A stretch of DNA of 64,000 nucleotides, taken from Shumkonia mesophila. Its GTDB lineage: Bacteria > Pseudomonadota > Alphaproteobacteria > Rhodospirillales > Shumkoniaceae. The notes beneath the pieces are model-generated. The model saw only the letters and a list, made by a program, of their open reading frames with translations. It made no database searches and was not told the DNA's origin. Below, piece by piece: positions 34,712 through 42,720 of this stretch (position 1 is its first letter; every line of letters begins with the position of its first letter). The position numbers and the translations under genes were made by a program. The stretch is taken from assembly GCF_026163695.1 (NCBI RefSeq), contig NZ_JAOTID010000006.1, positions 124,001-188,000 of the forward strand, written 5' to 3'.

Positions 34712-34892
34712 ACGTTCACAGGTCGCGGCAGGTTTCCTGGCTTACGGGTCAACGTCGCTGTCTGGCCTTCCCGGCACCTTATGGCGCCAGTGACACGTCT
34801 CGACAGCGGCTCGCCGCTTACAGTTGCGGGGGCAGCCCCGGCTTTGCCATGCGATCCAACGAGCGGACCGGACGGCGCACCGAATTCCCTCT
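34712..34892 (-). ncRNA. Cobalamin (B12) riboswitch upstream of metE
   Basis: Read on the minus strand the region has the conserved blocks in order: GGTGCGCCG near the 5' end (about 34885), CCCCCGCAACTGTAAGCGGC (complement of 34814-34833), GTCACTGG (complement of 34786-34794), and the B12 box AGCCAGGAAACCTGCC (complement of 34726-34743). These are the core of the adenosylcobalamin aptamer. It is in the leader of metE, a standard target: B12 binding represses the B12-independent enzyme. Confidence 0.93.
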
Positions 34893-35107
34893 TCACTCCA
34901 AATTCCCGAAAGAACCCGGAGAACCACGACGGCCTCAGTTAATCCGAAATCAGCCCGCTTTGTCAATCTTCATATAAAGATATCTTTATGTGATTTTCAC
35001 TCTCAATTGCGAACCGACGATGCGGCCGGCAGCGGTTGAATTGGGTCCGTCGCAACCTTAATGTGCGCCGATGATCGATCGCGGCGACTGCATTGGGGGA
35101 GGCGTTC
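34893..35107. promoter_or_regulatory. Divergent metE-proC promoter region
   Basis: The 215-bp stretch separates the riboswitch from proC. The part 34955-35000 is AT-rich (TTCATATAAAGATATCTTTATG around 34970-34991, containing an AT-rich palindrome AAAGATATCTTT) and is the likely promoter of the metE leader, perhaps also of proC. No gene is seen. Confidence 0.4.
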
Positions 35108-35881
35108 ATGCACATCGGCTTCATCGGCACCGGCAACATCGCCGCGGCGACGGTCAGGGGATTGTGCACGGCCGCGCCGGCCCCCGAACGGGTGCTGATC
35201 TCGCCCCGCAATGCCGAGAAGGCGGCGGCGCTGGCCGCCGAATTTGCCCAAGTCGAGGTCGCCCCCGACAACCAGGCGGTCATCGACGGCAGCGACTGGG
35301 TCTTCATCGCGGTGCGTCCGCCGCAGGTTGAACCCGTGATTTCGCCACTCAGCTTCCGCCCCGACCACAAGGTCATCAGCCTGGCCGCCGCCATCCCCCT
35401 CGCCACCCTTGCGCGGCTGGTCAAGCCGGCCGGGCGCATCGTGCGCGCCGTGCCGCAGCCGACGGTGGCCCGCCATACCGGGCCCATCGCCGTGTATCCC
35501 TCCGACGCCGAAGCCGTCGCCCTGCTGGGGCGGATCGGCAACGTCGTTCCGGTCGACGACGAGCACCAGTTCGACGCCTTGTGCACGGTGACCGCCATCG
35601 CCGCCTCGCAATTCGCCTTCCTGGGACGGGTCGCCGACTGGCTGGCCAGGGAGGGTGTGGAACCCAAGGCCGCCATCCGCTTCACCACCGCCATCGCCCA
35701 GACCATCGCCACCGATGCCGACAAGGCCGAGAGGCACGGCTTTCCCGCCCTCATCAACGAGGTCTCGACGCCCGGCGGCATGAACGAGCAGATCCTGCGC
35801 ATGATGAGCGAAGGCGGCGGTTTCGATCCCATCGATGGCGCGCTCGACGCCATCCTGGCCCGTTACAAGAGGCCGTCATGA
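35108..35881 (+). CDS. proC: Pyrroline-5-carboxylate reductase family protein
   Basis: This 257-residue protein starts with a Rossmann motif (MHIGFIGTGNIAAATVRGLC) for NAD(P)H, has the VFIAVRPPQVEPVI segment of the family, and a C-terminal helical domain ending with EVSTPGGMNEQILRMM, corresponding to the TPGGTT-type active-site loop of ProC. It would reduce pyrroline-5-carboxylate to proline. The loop reads TPGGMNE instead of TPGGTTI, so it may be a divergent paralogue rather than the main ProC. GGGGGAGGCGTTC precedes ATG 35108. Its stop overlaps the next start by 4 bp. Confidence 0.78.
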   Translation: MHIGFIGTGNIAAATVRGLCTAAPAPERVLISPRNAEKAAALAAEFAQVEVAPDNQAVIDGSDWVFIAVRPPQVEPVISPLSFRPDHKVISLAAAIPLATLARLVKPAGRIVRAVPQPTVARHTGPIAVYPSDAEAVALLGRIGNVVPVDDEHQFDALCTVTAIAASQFAFLGRVADWLAREGVEPKAAIRFTTAIAQTIATDADKAERHGFPALINEVSTPGGMNEQILRMMSEGGGFDPIDGALDAILARYKRPS

Positions 35882-36585
35882 AACGGGCGCTCATCCTCCG
35901 CCACGTGGCGTTCGAGGACCTGGGCAGCCTGGAGCCCGTGCTGCTTGGGCGCCGGTTCGGCGTTACCTACGCCGAGGCGCCGACCGCCGATTTCGCCGCG
36001 CTGGATACCGTGGACGCCGACCTGCTGGTGGTCCTGGGCGGCCCCATCGGCGTCTACGACACCGCCGACTATCCCTTCCTGGAGCCGGAGATCCAACTGA
36101 TCGCCCGCCGGCTGGCGGCGGGCCGTCCGACGCTGGGCATCTGTCTGGGTTGCCAGTTGATGGCCCGCGCGCTCGGCGCCCGGGTCTTTCCCTCAGGGCT
36201 GAAGGAGATCGGCTGGGCGCCCGTTCGCCTGACCGGGGCCGGGCGGCAATCCTGTCTGGCGCCGTTGGCCGAGGCGGAGGCTAAGGTTTTGCACTGGCAC
36301 GGCGACACCTTCGACCTGCCGGCCGGCGCCGTCCATCTGGCGGAAACGGATGCCTGCCGCAACCAGGCCTTCAGCCTGGGAGCCCACGCCCTGGCCCTGC
36401 AGTTCCACGTGGAGGCGACGGCGGCGGGGCTGGAAAGCTGGTACGTCGGCCATACCGCCGAGATCGCGGCGACGCCGGGAGTTTCGGTGGGCGCGCTCAG
36501 GACCGACAGCCAGCGCTTCGCGGCAGGGCTGGCCACGCGGGCCGGGGCGATTTTCGGCCGATGGTTGAACGACGCCGGCCTTTAA
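35878..36585 (+). CDS. Class I glutamine amidotransferase-like protein
   Basis: The 235-residue product has the GATase1 fold: VVLGGPIGVYDTADYPFLEP at the oxyanion region, the nucleophile elbow TLGICLGCQLMARALG with catalytic Cys, and LALQFHVEAT supplying His and Glu. It is a free-standing domain like those annotated as GMP-synthase-like or gamma-glutamyl hydrolase-like; no synthetase partner is encoded nearby. It overlaps proC (ATGA at 35878), suggesting translational coupling. The true substrate is unknown. Confidence 0.82.
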   Translation: MKRALILRHVAFEDLGSLEPVLLGRRFGVTYAEAPTADFAALDTVDADLLVVLGGPIGVYDTADYPFLEPEIQLIARRLAAGRPTLGICLGCQLMARALGARVFPSGLKEIGWAPVRLTGAGRQSCLAPLAEAEAKVLHWHGDTFDLPAGAVHLAETDACRNQAFSLGAHALALQFHVEATAAGLESWYVGHTAEIAATPGVSVGALRTDSQRFAAGLATRAGAIFGRWLNDAGL

Positions 36586-36807
36586 GGGCCGGACAGGCAT
36601 AACCGGGCGGCATAATACCCATGCTTCCATAGGGGTTTGCGCCGGCCCCCGTTCATGCTATGTGGATTAACGAAATGTTCAGCCCATCCAGGGAGGATGG
36701 ACGAGTGTTTTTTCCGCCGCGGGACATCACCACGCCCCGTTCGCCCCGGTGGTTTTCGGAAGCGGCCCCGAGCCAACGGTGGTCCAAACAGAAGCCCAAC
36801 AAGAAGA

Positions 36808-37560
36808 ATGGAGATCCGCGTGAATTTCCCCGTTGCGGCCAAAGATATCCCGCGTTCCGACACCTTCGTCGATATTCCCAACCGATCCACCAGCCAGGGT
36901 GTTGCCGTGCCCGCTTATCTGAGTGAGGTGTACACCTGGGCCTATCTGGCCCCGACCAACGTCGAGCTGCTCGACCGGTCCATCGTCGTCGACGTTCTGC
37001 TGTTCGGCAACGCCCGGCGGCTCATGCGCGGCGCGCTCAAGGAAATCCAGCCCGGCCAGAAGGTGCTGATGGCCGCCCATGTCTACGGCGATTTCGTCAA
37101 GCGGCTGGCCGAGCGGGTGGGCCCGCACGGCAGCCTCGACGTCATCGACGTGGCGCCCATCCAGGTCGAACATTGCCGGCGCAAGATCGGCCACTTGGCG
37201 CACGTCAACGTGCGCCACGCCGACGCCGCGGCGCCGGGCGGCGGCCCCTATGACGTGGTGCTCTGCTTCTTCCTGCTGCACGAGGTGCCCGACGGCAAGA
37301 AACGCGCCATCGTCGACGCCCTGCTGAACAGCGTGGCGCCGGGCGGCAAGGCGGTGTTCGTCGACTACGGCAACCCCCACCGGCTGCATCCGCTGCGCTA
37401 TCTTTTGCAGGTGGTCAACACCTGCCTGGAACCGTTCGCGCTGTCTCTGTGGCGCCACGCCATTTCGGTCTTCGCATCGGATGGCGACTCCTGGTCGTGG
37501 GACAAGCGGAAATACTTCGGCGGGATCTACCAGAAAGTCGTCGTCCGCCGCCGTACCTGA
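36808..37560 (+). CDS. rquA: Rhodoquinone biosynthesis protein RquA
   Basis: The 250-residue product is a SAM-dependent methyltransferase-fold protein with the RquA-specific start of the fold VPAYLSEVYTWAYLAPTNVE, LLDR and LLFGNARRLMRGALKEIQPG, which replaces the usual motif I surroundings with VLMAAHVYGDFVKRLAERVG. DVIDVAPIQVEHCRRKIG and VLCFFLLHEVPDGKKRAIVD follow, and the end is KYFGGIYQKVVVRR. RquA converts ubiquinone to rhodoquinone, the low-potential quinone used with fumarate reductase in anaerobic growth. GTG 36820, preceded by GGAG with six-base spacing, is a good alternative start. It is monocistronic, 222 bp after the amidotransferase gene. Confidence 0.88.
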   Translation: MEIRVNFPVAAKDIPRSDTFVDIPNRSTSQGVAVPAYLSEVYTWAYLAPTNVELLDRSIVVDVLLFGNARRLMRGALKEIQPGQKVLMAAHVYGDFVKRLAERVGPHGSLDVIDVAPIQVEHCRRKIGHLAHVNVRHADAAAPGGGPYDVVLCFFLLHEVPDGKKRAIVDALLNSVAPGGKAVFVDYGNPHRLHPLRYLLQVVNTCLEPFALSLWRHAISVFASDGDSWSWDKRKYFGGIYQKVVVRRRT

Positions 37561-37605
37561 CGGTGGCGGCTCCAACGGAAGCGCTTCGCGCCGGAAGCCA
37601 GCCCC

Positions 37606-37702
37606 CCCTCCCTACCCTCCCCCACAAAGGGGGGAGGGATGTTTCCGTACCACCTCGCTCTCTTCTCCCATCCCCCTTGATGGGGGAGAGTTGGGGAGGG
37701 GG
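37606..37702. repeat. Two adjacent C/G-rich palindromes
   Basis: Two hairpin-forming stretches occur side by side: CCCTCCCCCACAAAGGGGGG at about 37613-37638 and CCCATCCCCCTTGATGGGGG at about 37665-37687, with GGGGAGGGGGTG after. They lie between the convergent ends of rquA and the ferredoxin gene and may terminate or protect both transcripts. Similar elements are at 18664 and 24063. Confidence 0.55.
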
Positions 37703-37733
37703 TGTGCCGCGTGCTTCAATTGATCGTAAAAGA

Positions 37734-38066
37734 CTAACCCAGCAGGGCGTTGCGCACTTCCGCCGGCAGCCTCACCACGAGACCGTCGAGGTCGCCGGTC
37801 AGGCGCACCTGGCAGCCCAGCCGAGAAGTTGCCGTCGCCCCCACCGCGAAATCCAGCATGTCCAACTCCTCCTCCGCCGCCGGCGGCAGGCGGGGCCACC
37901 ACGCCCGATCGACGATGACGTGGCAGGTGGAACAGGCCATCGAGCCGTCGCAGGCGCCCTCGATGGCGATGCCGACGGCATGGGCGATTTCGAGGATCGA
38001 CCGACCCTCGGCGGCCTTGACGGGCCGGCGGCTTCCATCCGGCAGCACGAAGGTCATGGTCGGCAT
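37734..38066 (-). CDS. fdx: [2Fe-2S] ferredoxin, adrenodoxin type
   Basis: The 110-residue product has the plant/vertebrate-type cluster motif C39-x5-C45-x2-C48 in GACDGSMACSTCHVIV and the fourth ligand Cys85 in SRLGCQV, followed by LDGLVVRLPAE. This matches the Isc-associated ferredoxin that supplies electrons for Fe-S assembly. It is the last gene of the cysE-iscR-desulfurase-iscS operon and overlaps the iscS stop by one base, so translation is coupled. Confidence 0.92.
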   Translation of the reverse strand: MPTMTFVLPDGSRRPVKAAEGRSILEIAHAVGIAIEGACDGSMACSTCHVIVDRAWWPRLPPAAEEELDMLDFAVGATATSRLGCQVRLTGDLDGLVVRLPAEVRNALLG

Positions 38067-39262
38067 CACGCGGGGCTCCGCCGTCTCAGCGCCTCGACCT
38101 CCTCGGCGACGCGGCCGGCCGCGTAGTCCACCTCCTCCTCGGTGGTGGTGCGCCCGACGCTGAAGCGGATGGCGGTACGGATCAGCGGCTCCTCGACCCC
38201 GATGGCCGTGAGCACGTGGGAGGGTTCGAGGGAGGCCGACGTGCAGGCCGAGCCGGTGGAAAGCGCGAGGTCGGGCAATCGCCCGATCGGGTTTTCGCCG
38301 CCGATGCCGGCGAAGCCGAGATTGAGGTTGCCGGGCAGGCGCGCCGTCAGGCTGCCGTTGACCGAGACGCCGTCCAGCCGCGCGCGCAGCCGGTCGAGGA
38401 AGCGATCGCGCAGACGGCCGAGCCTGCGGCTCTCGGCCTCCATGCCGGCGGCGGCGAGCGAGCAGGCGGCGCCGAAGCCGACGCACAGCGGCGCCGGCAG
38501 GGTGCCCGAGCGCATGCCGCGCTCCTGCCCGCCGCCCGACATCTGGGGCGCCAAGCGCACCCGCGGCCGGCGGCGCACGTAAAGGGCGCCGATGCCCATC
38601 GGCCCGTACATCTTGTGCGCAGTCAGGCTCATCAGATCGACGTTCATGGCGCCGACGTTAAGCGGAATTTCGCCCGCCGCCTGGGCGGCGTCGGTATGGA
38701 AGAAGACCTGGCGCTCGCGACAGATGCGCCCGATCTCGGCGAGCGGCTGGACGACCCCGATCTCGTTGTTGGCGGCCATGACCGAAACCGCCAGGGTACG
38801 CCCGGTAAGAGTCGCCGCCACTGCCGCCGGATCGATCAGGCCGTCGGCGGCCACCGGCAGGAAGGTGGCGGAAAAGCCCTCGCGTTCAAGCTGGCGCACG
38901 GTTTCCAGCACGCATTTGTGCTCGGTCGCCACGGTGACGATGTGGTCCCTGCCCTCGCCGTAAAAGCCGGCCAGGCCCTTCAGCGCCAGGTTGTTGGACT
39001 CGGTGGCCCCCGAAGTGAAGACGATCTCGCGCGCCTCGGCGCCGATCAGGTCGGCGACCTGGCGGCGGGCGGTTTCCACCGCCTCCTCGGCCTCCCGCCC
39101 GAAGGCGTGCCCTTCGGAATGAGGATTGCCGAATTTCTCGGTGAAGAAGGGCAGCATTTCGGCGACCACCCGGGGATCGGTCGGCGTCGTCGCCTGATAG
39201 TCCAGATAGACCGGGCGCCGCTGCGGGGCGACGCCGACGGCGGCGGTGGCGGGCTTGCTCAT
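38066..39262 (-). CDS. iscS: Cysteine desulfurase IscS (long-loop type)
   Basis: The 398-residue PLP enzyme starts MSKPATAAVG and has VYLDYQATTPTDPRV, the GNPHSEGHAFGREA motif, ATESNNLALKG, the PLP lysine Lys217 in SLTAHKMYGP, and the active-site Cys340 in STGSACTSASLEPSHVL. The long loop with SSGSACTSASLEPSYVL-type sequence is the class I IscS signature. It delivers sulfur from cysteine for Fe-S clusters and tRNA thiolation. It overlaps the upstream desulfurase by 4 bp and the ferredoxin gene by 1 bp. No IscU or SufBCD gene follows within the window. Confidence 0.95.
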   Translation of the reverse strand: MSKPATAAVGVAPQRRPVYLDYQATTPTDPRVVAEMLPFFTEKFGNPHSEGHAFGREAEEAVETARRQVADLIGAEAREIVFTSGATESNNLALKGLAGFYGEGRDHIVTVATEHKCVLETVRQLEREGFSATFLPVAADGLIDPAAVAATLTGRTLAVSVMAANNEIGVVQPLAEIGRICRERQVFFHTDAAQAAGEIPLNVGAMNVDLMSLTAHKMYGPMGIGALYVRRRPRVRLAPQMSGGGQERGMRSGTLPAPLCVGFGAACSLAAAGMEAESRRLGRLRDRFLDRLRARLDGVSVNGSLTARLPGNLNLGFAGIGGENPIGRLPDLALSTGSACTSASLEPSHVLTAIGVEEPLIRTAIRFSVGRTTTEEEVDYAAGRVAEEVEALRRRSPA

Positions 39263-40389
39263 GACACGGCCGCCCCGCTGCGGCCCCGGATGCGGGCGCG
39301 CAGGGCCGTCCAGGCCGCCACGAAGGCGTCGACATCGGCGTCCCGGCTGGTCCAGCCGAAACTGACCCGGATGGCGGCATTCGCCAGCTCGCCGCCGCCC
39401 ATGGCGGTAAGCACGCGGCTGGGCCCTACCTTGCCCGACGAACAGGCGGCCCCGGCGCTGACGGCGATCCCCGCCAGGTCGAGCGCCATCACCTGCGTCT
39501 CGCTCGGCATGCCGGGAGCGGCCAGGCAGCTGGTGTTGGCCAGCCGGGGCGCCCCTTCGCCGAAGATCCTGAGATCGGGCTCGACGCCTTTCAAGGCGGC
39601 TTCCAGGCGGTCGCGCCAAGCGGCCGGCACGCCGCCCGCCGCCAATTGGGCCATGGCCACCCGCGCGGCGGCACCAAATCCGGCGGCGCCGGGCAGGTTC
39701 TGGGTGCCGGCCCGCCGCCGGCCTTCCTGGCCGCCGCCCCTCAGCAGGGGCTCGATGGAAACCCCCTCTTCGACGAGAAGCGCGCCGATGCCCTGTGGGC
39801 CGCCGATCTTGTGGGCCGACAGCGTCATCATGTGAACGCCGAGCGATTTCATGTCGAGAGGCAGGCGGCCGGCCGCCTGGACGGCGTCGCAATGGACCAG
39901 GGCACCGTGCCGGCGGGCGATTTCGGCCACCCGCGCCACCGGCTGGATGACCCCGGTTTCGTTGTTGGCCAGCATCACCGAAACGACCGCCAGTTCCCCG
40001 ATGCCCACCAGCATCGTCGCCAAGTGGTCGAGGTCCACCAGGCCGTCGACGTCGACCGGAACCACGGCGGCGGACGGCGCGGCGCCGATGACCGAATCGT
40101 GCTCGACGGCCGACACCACGACCGCCGGGCGGCTGCATCCCAAAAGCGCCAGGGTATTGGCCTCGGTACCGCAGCCGGTGAAGACGACGCCGGCGGCCGG
40201 CGCGCCGGCCAGCGCGGCGACCGCTTCGCGGGCCTCTTCCAACAGGCGGCGCGCCGCCCGTCCAAAGGCATGGACCGAGGACGGGTTGCCCACCGTCGAA
40301 AGCGCGGCCGCCACCGCCTCGGCCGCCTCGGGCCGGACGGGGGTGGTGGCGTTGTGATCGAGATAGACCGGGGGCTTCATGGGCTTCAT
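39259..40389 (-). CDS. Second class-V aminotransferase/cysteine desulfurase (NifS/IscS-like)
   Basis: This 376-residue paralogue of the next gene has VYLDHNATTPVRPEA, GNPSSVHAFGRAARRL, a modified TGCGTEANTLALLG in place of TSGATESNN, PLP Lys194 in LSAHKIGGPQG, and Cys316 in SAGAACSSGKVGPSRVL. The short loop after the Cys resembles NifS/alphaproteobacterial IscS2 rather than IscS. Tandem desulfurases in this position occur in related genomes. It is 21 bp after iscR. Whether it feeds Fe-S assembly or another sulfur pathway cannot be told. Confidence 0.88.
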   Translation of the reverse strand: MKPMKPPVYLDHNATTPVRPEAAEAVAAALSTVGNPSSVHAFGRAARRLLEEAREAVAALAGAPAAGVVFTGCGTEANTLALLGCSRPAVVVSAVEHDSVIGAAPSAAVVPVDVDGLVDLDHLATMLVGIGELAVVSVMLANNETGVIQPVARVAEIARRHGALVHCDAVQAAGRLPLDMKSLGVHMMTLSAHKIGGPQGIGALLVEEGVSIEPLLRGGGQEGRRRAGTQNLPGAAGFGAAARVAMAQLAAGGVPAAWRDRLEAALKGVEPDLRIFGEGAPRLANTSCLAAPGMPSETQVMALDLAGIAVSAGAACSSGKVGPSRVLTAMGGGELANAAIRVSFGWTSRDADVDAFVAAWTALRARIRGRSGAAVS

Positions 40390-40410
40390 GAGCGCCTGCC
40401 GGAACCGGGC

Positions 40411-40881
40411 CTAGCGGGCGGCGACGCTGCTCTGTTCCAATTCCTGGAAGATCAGGCCGCTGCTGCCCAGCACGCGCCGCTCGACGATGTCGGAAACGGT
40501 GACGGAACTGAGGTACAGGTAGATCTGGTTGCCCAGCTCCTCCCACAGGTCGTGGGTCATGCAGCGGCTTTTGTTGAGATGGCAGCCGGACGGCGAGCCG
40601 GGCGTACAGCGGGTCGCCTTGATCAGTTCGTCGACCGCCATGATGATGTCGGAAACCCGCGTTTCGCCGGCTTCGCGGGCCAGCAGATAGCCGCCCCCCG
40701 GGCCGCGCACGCTTTTCACCAGCCCGCCCTTGCGCAGCTTGCCGAAAAGCTGCTCGAGGTAGGATAGCGAGATTTCCTGGCGGTCGGCGATATCCGCCAG
40801 CGCCACCGGTTTACCCCCGCTATGGCTGGCCAGGTCGACCATCGCCATCACCGCGTATCGTCCTTTTGTGCTTAGTCTCAC
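40411..40881 (-). CDS. iscR: Rrf2-family Fe-S regulator IscR
   Basis: The 156-residue product has the winged helix of Rrf2 proteins (MRLSTKGRYAVMAMVDLASH, ISLSYLEQLFGKLRKGGLVK, SVRGPGGGYLLAR) and a cluster-binding loop with Cys92, Cys100, Cys107 and His110 in ATRCTPGSPSGCHLNKSRCM-TH. E. coli IscR has C-x5-C-x5-C-x2-H; here the spacings are x7 and x6, but the ligand set is complete. It should sense Fe-S status and repress its own operon. It lies 30 bp after cysE and 21 bp before the desulfurase. Confidence 0.93.
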   Translation of the reverse strand: MRLSTKGRYAVMAMVDLASHSGGKPVALADIADRQEISLSYLEQLFGKLRKGGLVKSVRGPGGGYLLAREAGETRVSDIIMAVDELIKATRCTPGSPSGCHLNKSRCMTHDLWEELGNQIYLYLSSVTVSDIVERRVLGSSGLIFQELEQSSVAAR

Positions 40882-40911
40882 CGCGCTGTCCCCCTGGTTC
40901 GCCGTTCGTCC

Positions 40912-41694
40912 TCAAGCGACATCGCGGCTGCCGCCGCGCGCCACGACTTTCGATTCTTCGTCATCGTCATCCGACCCTTTCACGGCAGCCCCGGCACCTT
41001 CATAGGCGCTAAGGCGCTCTTCCAATTCCTCGATCTTTTCGGCCAGCCGGCCCATCTGGCCACGCATGGTGTCGATGTTGCGAAGGACCGGGTCGAACAG
41101 TTCGTCGACCGGCGTCCCGTAGGCCACGAATTCCTTGGCTTTGGCCTTCTGCTTGTCGCGCGGCATGATGACCCGGGCCGGAATGCCGGCGGCGGTCACG
41201 CCGCGCGGAATGTCGCGTGTCACCACGGCGTTGGCGCCGACCCTGGCACCTTCCCCGATGACGATCGGCCCCAGAACCTGGGCCCCCGAGCCAATGATGA
41301 CGCCGTCTTCGAGCGTCGGATGGCGTTTCTGGTTGGCCTGGGAGCGGGAGTCGACGGCCGGCGAGGTGCCGCCCAGCGTCACGCCCTGATAGAGCGTCAC
41401 GTCATCGCCGATCACCGAGGTTTCGCCGATGACCACGCCCGAGCCATGGTCGATGACCAGGCGATTGCCAATGAAAGCCCCGGGATGGATTTCGATATTG
41501 GTCAGGATCCTCCCGATATGGGAAACGAAGCGGCCAGCCAGCAGCCAATCGCGGCACCACAGCCCGTGGGCGAGGCGATAAATGAGCAGAGCCTGGAAGC
41601 CCGGATAGCACAACACCACCTCGGCCCGGGAGCGCGCCGCCGGATCGCGTTCCATGATGGCGTCGATGTCGCTGCGAAGCCTCTTGAAAAACAT
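40912..41694 (-). CDS. cysE: Serine O-acetyltransferase CysE
   Basis: The 260-residue protein has the short helical N-domain ([28 protein letters not shown]) and the left-handed beta-helix of hexapeptide repeats: [40 protein letters not shown] and [20 protein letters not shown]. It makes O-acetylserine, the cysteine precursor, and here heads the operon that uses cysteine as a sulfur donor. The tail (about 195-260) adds a coiled coil ([20 protein letters not shown]) and an acidic end beyond the family core. It starts at ATG 41692-41694. Confidence 0.93.
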   Translation of the reverse strand: MFFKRLRSDIDAIMERDPAARSRAEVVLCYPGFQALLIYRLAHGLWCRDWLLAGRFVSHIGRILTNIEIHPGAFIGNRLVIDHGSGVVIGETSVIGDDVTLYQGVTLGGTSPAVDSRSQANQKRHPTLEDGVIIGSGAQVLGPIVIGEGARVGANAVVTRDIPRGVTAAGIPARVIMPRDKQKAKAKEFVAYGTPVDELFDPVLRNIDTMRGQMGRLAEKIEELEERLSAYEGAGAAVKGSDDDDEESKVVARGGSRDVA

Positions 41695-41747
41695 GGACTC
41701 TTCTATATCCTACGCGCGCTTTCCGGTGGTCCGACCGACGATGTTTC

Positions 41748-41767
41748 AATTTTGGGGACAGTGTTAC
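41748..41767. repeat. Fragment related to the 25376 inverted-repeat element
   Basis: AATTTTGGGGACAGTGTTAC resembles the arm AATTTCGGGGACACCATACT at 25376, with GGGGACA exactly conserved. It is a single half-copy in the cysE-hydrolase gap and may be the residue of an old insertion. Confidence 0.4.
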
Positions 41768-41807
41768 TGGGTCAATCCCCCACAAAACCACCGGTTATAT
41801 AGGAAAT

Positions 41808-41834
41808 CCGACAAATTTAATCAAGATTTGTCGG
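41808..41834. promoter_or_regulatory. Perfect palindrome between cysE and the hydrolase gene
   Basis: CCGACAAAT (41808-41816) and ATTTGTCGG (41826-41834) are perfect 9-bp inverted arms with a nine-base AT-rich spacer. The site lies 113 bp from the cysE start and 88 bp from the hydrolase start in a divergent promoter region. The size and symmetry suit a dimeric regulator, with IscR (same operon) an obvious candidate. It does not obviously match the E. coli IscR type 1 or 2 consensus. Confidence 0.5.
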
Positions 41835-41922
41835 CGGACAGTCTGGTGAATTGCGGGGATTCCCTGCCTTTCACCATCATGAATTTTTCGAAATCCGCTA
41901 GGGATAACGTTCGCGAAGGACG

Positions 41923-42570
41923 ATGCCTGAAGTCACCCTGAATGGCCCCGATGGCCGGCTCGAAGGCCGTTACCATCACTCGAAAAGCACCAATGCGCCG
42001 ATCGCGCTGTTGCTTCATCCCCACCCGCAGCACGGGGGGACCATGAACAACAGGCTGGTCTACGGCATGTACCAGGCGTTCGTGCGGCGTGGGTTTTCCG
42101 CCCTGCGGTTCAACTTCCGCGGGGTCGGCCGCTCGCAAGCCGAGTTCGACAACGGGCAGGGCGAACTCAGCGACGCCGCCGCCGCGCTCGACTGGATGCA
42201 GGGGCACAACCCCAACGCCGCCGGCTGCTGGATCGGCGGCTATTCGTTCGGCGCCTGGATCGGCATGCAGCTGATGATGCGCCGGCCCGAGATTTCCGGG
42301 TTCATCGCCATTTCGCCGCCGGCCAGCATACACGACTTCTCGTTCCTGGCACCCTGCCCGTCGTCAGGCATGATCGTCCATGGCAACGTCGACGACATCA
42401 TTCCCGTCGCCTCGGTCGACAAACTGGCCCACAAGCTGTCGAACCAGAAGAACATCAAGATCGACTATCGCGTCATCGACGGGGCCGACCACTTCTTCGG
42501 CGGCCACCTCGACGAGCTCAACGGGCATATCGAAAGCTACCTCGACAAGGCGTTGACGGAAACCGCTTGA
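41923..42570 (+). CDS. Alpha/beta hydrolase
   Basis: The 215-residue product starts with a beta hairpin (MPEVTLNGPDGRLEGRYHHS), then ALLLHPHPQHGGTMNNRLVY, FNFRGVGRSQAEFDNGQGEL, the elbow GGYSFGAWIGMQ with nucleophile Ser, a GNVDDIIPV acid segment and the C-terminal DHFFGGHLDEL with the catalytic His. These are the motifs of a small cytoplasmic esterase-type family often found beside isc/suf operons in alphaproteobacteria. The substrate is unknown. It diverges from cysE. Confidence 0.85.
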   Translation: MPEVTLNGPDGRLEGRYHHSKSTNAPIALLLHPHPQHGGTMNNRLVYGMYQAFVRRGFSALRFNFRGVGRSQAEFDNGQGELSDAAAALDWMQGHNPNAAGCWIGGYSFGAWIGMQLMMRRPEISGFIAISPPASIHDFSFLAPCPSSGMIVHGNVDDIIPVASVDKLAHKLSNQKNIKIDYRVIDGADHFFGGHLDELNGHIESYLDKALTETA

Positions 42571-42720
42571 TCGCGACCTCGTCTCCCACCAAATCCTTCG
42601 CGCCGACGCCGACGATTTCCGCGCCGGAGGCGACCGATTTTCATGTATTTCCCGATTCGGTTGCGCCATAATGCGTTGGCTTTCAACTTCATAAGCAAAA
42701 AAAAACGCGACCCCACGATC

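Noticed and set aside
34603-34896. A 97-codon minus-strand frame upstream of metE.
   Set aside because: It coincides with the cobalamin riboswitch, whose conserved blocks explain the sequence.
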